From NCBI RefSeq assembly GCF_045679555.1, contig NC_092098.1, positions 21,730,038-21,794,037 on the forward strand: a stretch of 64,000 bases of DNA, written 5' to 3'. Position numbers and translations under genes: made by a program. Every line of letters begins with the position of its first letter. The first letter of the stretch is position 1. The notes beneath the pieces are model-generated. The model was not told the origin of the DNA. It worked only from the letters and a program-made list of their open reading frames with translations, and searched no databases. The stretch comes from Salvelinus alpinus. Lineage: Eukaryota > Chordata > Actinopteri > Salmoniformes > Salmonidae. Positions 55,293 to 64,000 of this stretch are shown piece after piece.

Positions 55293-55870
55293 CAAATTGT
55301 ATTTGTCTCATATCCCCGAATACAACAGGTGTAGTAGACCTTACAGTGAAATGCTTACTTACAAGCCCTTAGCCAACAATGCTTTAAGAAGTTTTAAGAA
55401 AAAATAAAAATAATGTGTTAACTAAAACATTGAAAATTAAAGTAACAAATAATTAAACAGCAGCAGTAAAAAAGCAAGTGAGGCTATATACAGGGGGTAC
55501 CGGTGCAGAGTCAATGTGCGGGGCCACCGGTTAGTCAAGGTAATTGAGGTTATATGTACATGTAGGTAGAGTTAAAGGGACTATGCATAGATTATAAACA
55601 GAGAGTAGCAGCAGCAGCGTAAAAGAGGGGTCTGGGTAGCCGTTTGATGAGCTGTTCAGGAGTCTTATGGTTTGGGGGTAGAAGCTGTTAAGAAGCCTTT
55701 TGGACCTAGACTTGGCGCTCCGGTACCGCTTGCCGTGCGGTAGCAGAGAGAACAGTCTACGAGGGATGGCTGGAGTCTCTGACAATTTTCAGGGCCTTCC
55801 TCTGACACCGCCTGGTATAGAGGAACTGGATGGCAGGAAGCTTGACCCCAGTGATGTACTGCGCCAATTA
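55293..55870 (-). mobile_element. 5'-truncated LINE with 11-bp target duplication
   Basis: The LINE is oriented minus; its 3' tail is at the left (CAAATTGTATTTG). Flanking TCAATTCAAAT occurs at 55282-55292 and 55871-55881, an exact duplication typical of target-primed reverse transcription. The coding remnant (RRLFSLLPHGKRYRSAKSRS on the minus strand near 55750) matches the family at 19105-19737. Confidence 0.9.
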
Positions 55871-55881
55871 TCAATTCAAAT

Positions 55882-56287
55882 GATCAATTGAGATCATGGT
55901 CACAGCTCTATCGCAAATGTATCATTCTCTGCATTTAATGTCAGTTTCATCGTGGACATTTCCCTGAAATTAGATGTTGGCCTATCAGAGGCTATAGGCT
56001 ACCTGCATCTAGCTCAGCAAACCATGGCAAAGTTGAATTACAATTATATACTCAAGTTTTTGTCAGTAGGTGTGTCTATTGAAATAAAAAGTCAATCTCG
56101 CAAATAGGCCATTTATAACGGTTTGTAGTCTTAACATCTGACACATAATAACACATAATAAAGGCACAGTTGCCAGAAAATAGGCTAACATTCTTTAAGA
56201 AAGTTTGTCTAGTGTTTCTTGCACAGACATTTCGAGATCCTCCATCCAACTTTCATCACTCAAACTCTCCTGTGGGATGTATATGTA
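55882..56287. other. No gene seen
   Basis: AT-rich sequence without recognised signals between the LINE and the miniature Tc1. Confidence 0.4.
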
Positions 56288-56404
56288 CAGTGCATTCAGA
56301 AACTATTCAGACCCTTTGATGTTTTCCACATTTTGTTACTTTACAGCCTTATTCTAAAATGGATTAAATAACAAAAATATCTGAATACTTTCCCGAAGGC
56401 ACTA
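56288..56404. mobile_element. Miniature Tc1 derivative (117 bp)
   Basis: Inverted ends (CAGTGCATTCAGAAACTATT and the complement of CTGAATACTTTCCCGAAGGC) with TA flanks and only internal terminal-repeat sequence. The ends match the Tc1 at 59400-60504. Confidence 0.8.
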
Positions 56405-56661
56405 TATAGGGTCACTCCTGTACTCCTCATCATATCAGATGACACACCTCTGCAGCCCCCACCCCACCCCCACCTGGGCCCCAAGGAGATGACAGGATGT
56501 GGGGGGTAGCATGAGGTACTGTGGGGGTGGTGTTGGGTTAGCGTGGGGGGCTTTGGGGGTGATGGAGGGGGTCAGGGGTTCTTAGATAATCAGTGGTGTC
56601 TAATGACCCCTCCAGAGAGACTGCTTCTAATCCCCTACACCCTAGAGAGCTAAAGGGGTTG
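56405..56661. other. G-rich low-complexity stretch, no gene seen
   Basis: CCCCACCCC and GGGGGTGG runs; no coding or repeat boundary resolved. Confidence 0.4.
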
Positions 56662-57052
<391 letters not shown>

Positions 57053-57128
57053 GCCTCCTCCCCACACACATCTGTGGATGAGGTCCTTGTTGCAGTATGG
57101 AGCCAAGCTGCCGCCTAATCACCTCAAC

Positions 57129-57167
57129 CACAAATTGTGTGTGTGTGCGTGTGCGTGTGCGTGTGTG
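57129..57167. repeat. GT microsatellite
   Basis: Short (GT)n with GTGTGC variants. Confidence 0.9.
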
Positions 57168-57406
57168 ATTATCATTTTGCTGGGTCTGTTCACACATCAG
57201 ACCAACACTTCCAGTTATGCCAACACCACACACATGCATTTTCAATGACAACCATAAGGCAACACAGGCATGTGGGTGTGATCACTGCCCCACCGTATCA
57301 TAATGTGATAAACACAGTAGCCCAGTGGTGGTGAGAGAGGCTGAGATGGAGAAAGGGGTTGTGATAAGGAATGAGGCTAAAGAATAATAGGAAAGAGTGT
57401 GCTGAG

Positions 57407-58510
57407 GGACAAGACAATAGAGGGAGGGTAGTATGGCTGAAGGCAGACAAGACTTATAATTTTTTTAAACTAGGTAAGTCAGTTGAGAACAAATTCTTAT
57501 TTACAATGACAGCCTACCTTCCGGCCAAACCCGGAAGACACTGGGCCAATTGTGCACCGCCCTACGGGACTCCCAATCAGTTGTGATACAGCCTGGATTT
57601 GAACCAGGGTGTCTGTAGTGATGTGCCTAGCACTGAGATGCAGTGCCTTATACCACTGCACCACTCAGGAGCCCCCAAACAATAGGGGATAGAGGGAGGG
57701 TAGTGTGGCTGAAGAGAGACAAGACAATAAGGGATAGAGGGAGGGTAGTGTGGCTGAAGAGAGACAAGACAATAAGGGATAGAGGGAGGGTAGTGTGGCT
57801 GAAGAGAGACAAGACAATAGAGGGTGGAGGGAGGGTAGTGTGGCTGAAGAGAGACAAGACAATAGAGGATTGAGGGAGGGCTAAAGAGAGACAAGACAAT
57901 AGGGGACTGAGGGAGGACTGAAGAGAGACAAGACAATAGGGGATTGAGGGAGGGCTGAAAAGAGACAAGACAATAGGGGATAGAGGAAGGGTAGTGTGGC
58001 TGAAGAGAGACAAGACAATAGGGGATAGAGGGAGGGTAGTGTGGCTGAAGAGAGACAAGACAATAGAGGATTGAGGGAGGGCTGAAAAGAGACAAGACAA
58101 TAGGGGATAGAGGAAGGGTAGTGTGGCTGAAGAGAGACAAGACAATAGAGGATTGAGGGAGGGCTGAAGAGAGACAAGACAATAGAGGATTGAGGGAGGG
58201 CTGAAGAGAGACAAGACAATAGGGGATAGAGGGAGGGTAGTGTGGCTGAAGAGAGACAAGACAATAGAGGATTGAGGGAGGGCTGAAAAGAGACAAGGCA
58301 ATAGGGGATAGAGGAAGGGTAGTGTGGCTGAAGAGAGACAAGACAATAGAGGATTGAGGGAGGGCTGAAGAGAGACAAGACAATAGGGGATAGAGGGAGG
58401 GTAGTGTGGCTGAAGAGAGACAAGACAATAGAGGATTGAGGGAGGGCTGAAGAGAGACAAGACAATAGGGGATAGAGGAAGGGTAGTGTGGCTGAAGAGA
58501 GACAAGGGAG
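57407..58510. repeat. AG-rich minisatellite, 45-bp and 37-bp units, interrupted by a SINE
   Basis: About 20 units begin GACAATA and end GAGAGACAA. Long units (45 bp) contain GTAGTGTGGCTGA; short units (37 bp) replace this with GGCTGA. They alternate irregularly. One diverged unit (57407-57452) lies left of a SINE at 57467-57675 and the rest to the right. The minus strand has no stop codons in any frame for hundreds of residues because the unit is purine-rich; this is not coding. Confidence 0.92.
57467..57675 (-). mobile_element. tRNA-derived SINE inside the minisatellite
   Basis: On the minus strand the order is GGCTCCTGAGTGGTGCAGTG (A-box), CCCTGGTTCAAATCCAGG (B-box), GGGCGGTGCACAATTGGCC, then AATAAGAATTTGTTCTCAAC and an ACTTACCTAG tail. 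Same family as the SINE at 51538-52258, here with a normal single head. Confidence 0.9.
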
Positions 58511-58660
58511 TAGAGTTGGAGGGCTAGAAGGGGTGGAGTGGGTGGAGGAGTAGAGTTGGAGGGATGGAGGAGTAGAGTTGGAGGGATGGAGGGGATGGAG
58601 GGGGTGGAGGGATAGATGGGTAGAGGCGGAAAGGTATAGGGGGTGGAGGGATGGAGGGCT
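58511..58660. repeat. Degenerate GGAGGGATGGAGG repeats
   Basis: Irregular purine-rich repetition continues from the minisatellite, with GGAGTAGAGTTGGAGGG recurring three times at 58506-58580. Confidence 0.7.
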
Positions 58661-58771
58661 AGGCTGTGGTGGTGACATTGTGACTGTCTGTCCCCAGAGA
58701 GATTTCTCTGAGGCTATGGGTTTGAATGGGCTCCTTCCAAGGGGTAAGCTAATTGGTCATCTAAGAGCCAC

Positions 58772-59399
<628 letters not shown>

Positions 59400-60504
59400 A
59401 AAAACAGAAATACCTTATTTACACAAGTATTCAGACCCTTTGCTATGAGACACAAAATTGAGTGCAGGTGCATCCTGTTTCCATTGATCATCCTTGAGAT
59501 GTTTCTTAAACTTGATTGGAGTCCACCTGTGGTAAATTCAATTGATTGGACATGATTTGGAAAGGCACACACCAGTCTATATAAGGTCCGACAGCAAAAA
59601 CCAAGCCATGAGTTCGAAGGAATTGTCCGTAGAGCTCAGAGACAGGATTGTGTCGAGGCACAGATCTGGGGAAGGATACCAAAACATTTCTGCAGCATTG
59701 AAGGTCCCCAAGAACACAGTGGCCTCCATCATTCTTAAATGGAAGAAGTTTGGAACGAAGATTGAACTCTTTTACCTGAATGCCAAGCGTCATGTCTGGA
59801 GGAAACCTGTTGGCATCCCTACGGTGAAGCATGGTGGTGGCAGCATCATGATGTGGGGATGTTTTTCAGCGGCAGGGACTGGGAGACTAGTCAGGATCGA
59901 GGCAAAGATGATTGGAGAAAGTACAGAGAGATCCTTGATGAAACCTGCTCTAGAGCGCTCAGGACCTCAGACTGGGGCGAAGGTTCATCTTCCAGCAGGA
60001 CAACAACCCTAGGAAATACAGCCAAGACACCGCAGGAGTGGCTTCGGGACAAGTCTCAATGTCCTTGAGTGGCCCAGTCAGAGCCCGGACTTGAACCCGA
60101 TCGAACATCTCTGGAGAGACCTGAAAATAGCTGTGCAGCAACGCTCCCCATCGAACCTGACAGAGCATGAGAAGATCTGCAGAGAAGAATGGGAGAAACT
60201 CCCCAAAAACAGGTGTGTCAAGCTTGTAGCGTCATACCGAAGAAAACTTGAGGCTGTAATCCCTGCCAAAGGTACTTTAACAAAGTACTGAGTACTTAAG
60301 TGTCTGGATACTTATGTAAATGTGATATTTCCCTTTTTTTAATATAAATTAGCAAACATTTCTACAAAACAGTTTTTGCTTTATCTTTATGGGGTATTGT
60401 GTGTAGATTGATGGGGGGGATTATTTAATCAATTTTTGAATAAGGCTGTAACCTAACAAAATGTGGAAAAAGTCAAGGGGTCTGAATACTTTCTGAAGGC
60501 ACTG
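59400..60504 (+). mobile_element. Tc1-like transposon, left end truncated
   Basis: The right terminal repeat (GGGGTCTGAATACTTTCTGA, then AGGCACTG) ends at 60504 and is followed by TA at 60505-60506. The left outer repeat is not present; recognisable inner sequence starts near 59400 (TTTACACAAGTATTCAGACC). Confidence 0.75.
59608..60291 (+). pseudogene. Tc1-like transposase with central deletion
   Basis: The ATG at 59608 (MSSKELSVELRDRIVSRH) begins the helix-turn-helix half. At about 59757 the sequence passes directly from KKFGTK to IELFYLNAKRHVW, losing roughly the region that ends in the first catalytic WSDE motif. KHGGGSIMMWGCFSAAGTGR follows. After frame changes near 59925 and 60010 the QQDN-type second Asp is degraded, while LNPIEHLWRDLK (about 60092) with the catalytic Glu is intact, and the frame ends with TGA at 60289-60291. 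Inactive. Confidence 0.82.

Positions 60505-64000
<3,496 letters not shown>

Overview
The window is nuclear DNA of a bony fish, almost certainly a salmonid (Salmo, Oncorhynchus or Salvelinus type). The grounds are the Tc1-like transposons, including one of the family from which Sleeping Beauty was reconstructed, the tRNA-derived SINEs whose tails are shared with L2-type LINEs, long CA/GT/CT microsatellites, and split eukaryotic genes with GT-AG introns. There are no bacterial operons, CRISPR arrays or rRNA genes. Long stretches are nested, broken mobile elements, and most open frames here belong to these relics or to microsatellites.

Host genes. (1) Minus strand 19827-21671: a three-exon, 500-residue C2H2 zinc-finger protein. 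(2) Plus strand 35903-46174: an insulin receptor substrate gene, best matched to IRS1. Its PH domain is in exon 1, its PTB domain and nearly all phosphotyrosine motifs are in a 3.3 kb exon 2, and a tiny terminal exon is inferred. (3) Minus strand 52664-54387: a predicted five-exon gene for a 163-residue single-pass membrane protein. It is found only by splice-phase consistency and is not recognised.

Layout. 0.6-3.5 kb holds a Ty3/gypsy pol relic ended by a TTAA-flanked, piggyBac-like non-autonomous element (3.5-4.9 kb). 6.4-13.8 kb holds LINE sequence with two Tc1-like elements nested in the second LINE. 14.05-18.37 kb is bounded by hAT-like ends with an exact 8-bp target duplication and contains two LINE fragments. 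18.5-19.7 kb has a short inverted-repeat element and a LINE 3' end, followed by the zinc-finger gene. 23.2-32.0 kb is a minus-strand Penelope-like element carrying a candidate hammerhead ribozyme. It has been interrupted by a hAT transposon, a solo retroviral-type LTR and a second copy of the piggyBac-like element. 32.1-34.9 kb is a LINE 3' half hit by a LINE tail, a SINE and a Tc1. 35.7-46.6 kb is the IRS gene, with a SINE in intron 1 and three repeat insertions in intron 2. 48.3-49.9 kb is a Tc1 with about 260-bp inverted repeats. 51.5-52.3 kb is a SINE whose head has been amplified into ten 55-bp units. 52.7-54.4 kb is the small membrane-protein gene. 55.3-64 kb contains a LINE, Tc1 remnants, a minisatellite hosting a SINE, and microsatellites.

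The three host genes face different ways and show no operon-like relation. The IRS protein would act under the plasma membrane as a docking adaptor for insulin/IGF1 receptors. The zinc-finger protein is presumably nuclear. The small protein is presumably membrane-bound. Splice sites, start codons and element boundaries were read by eye. Protein family names rest on recognised motifs, not database searches.
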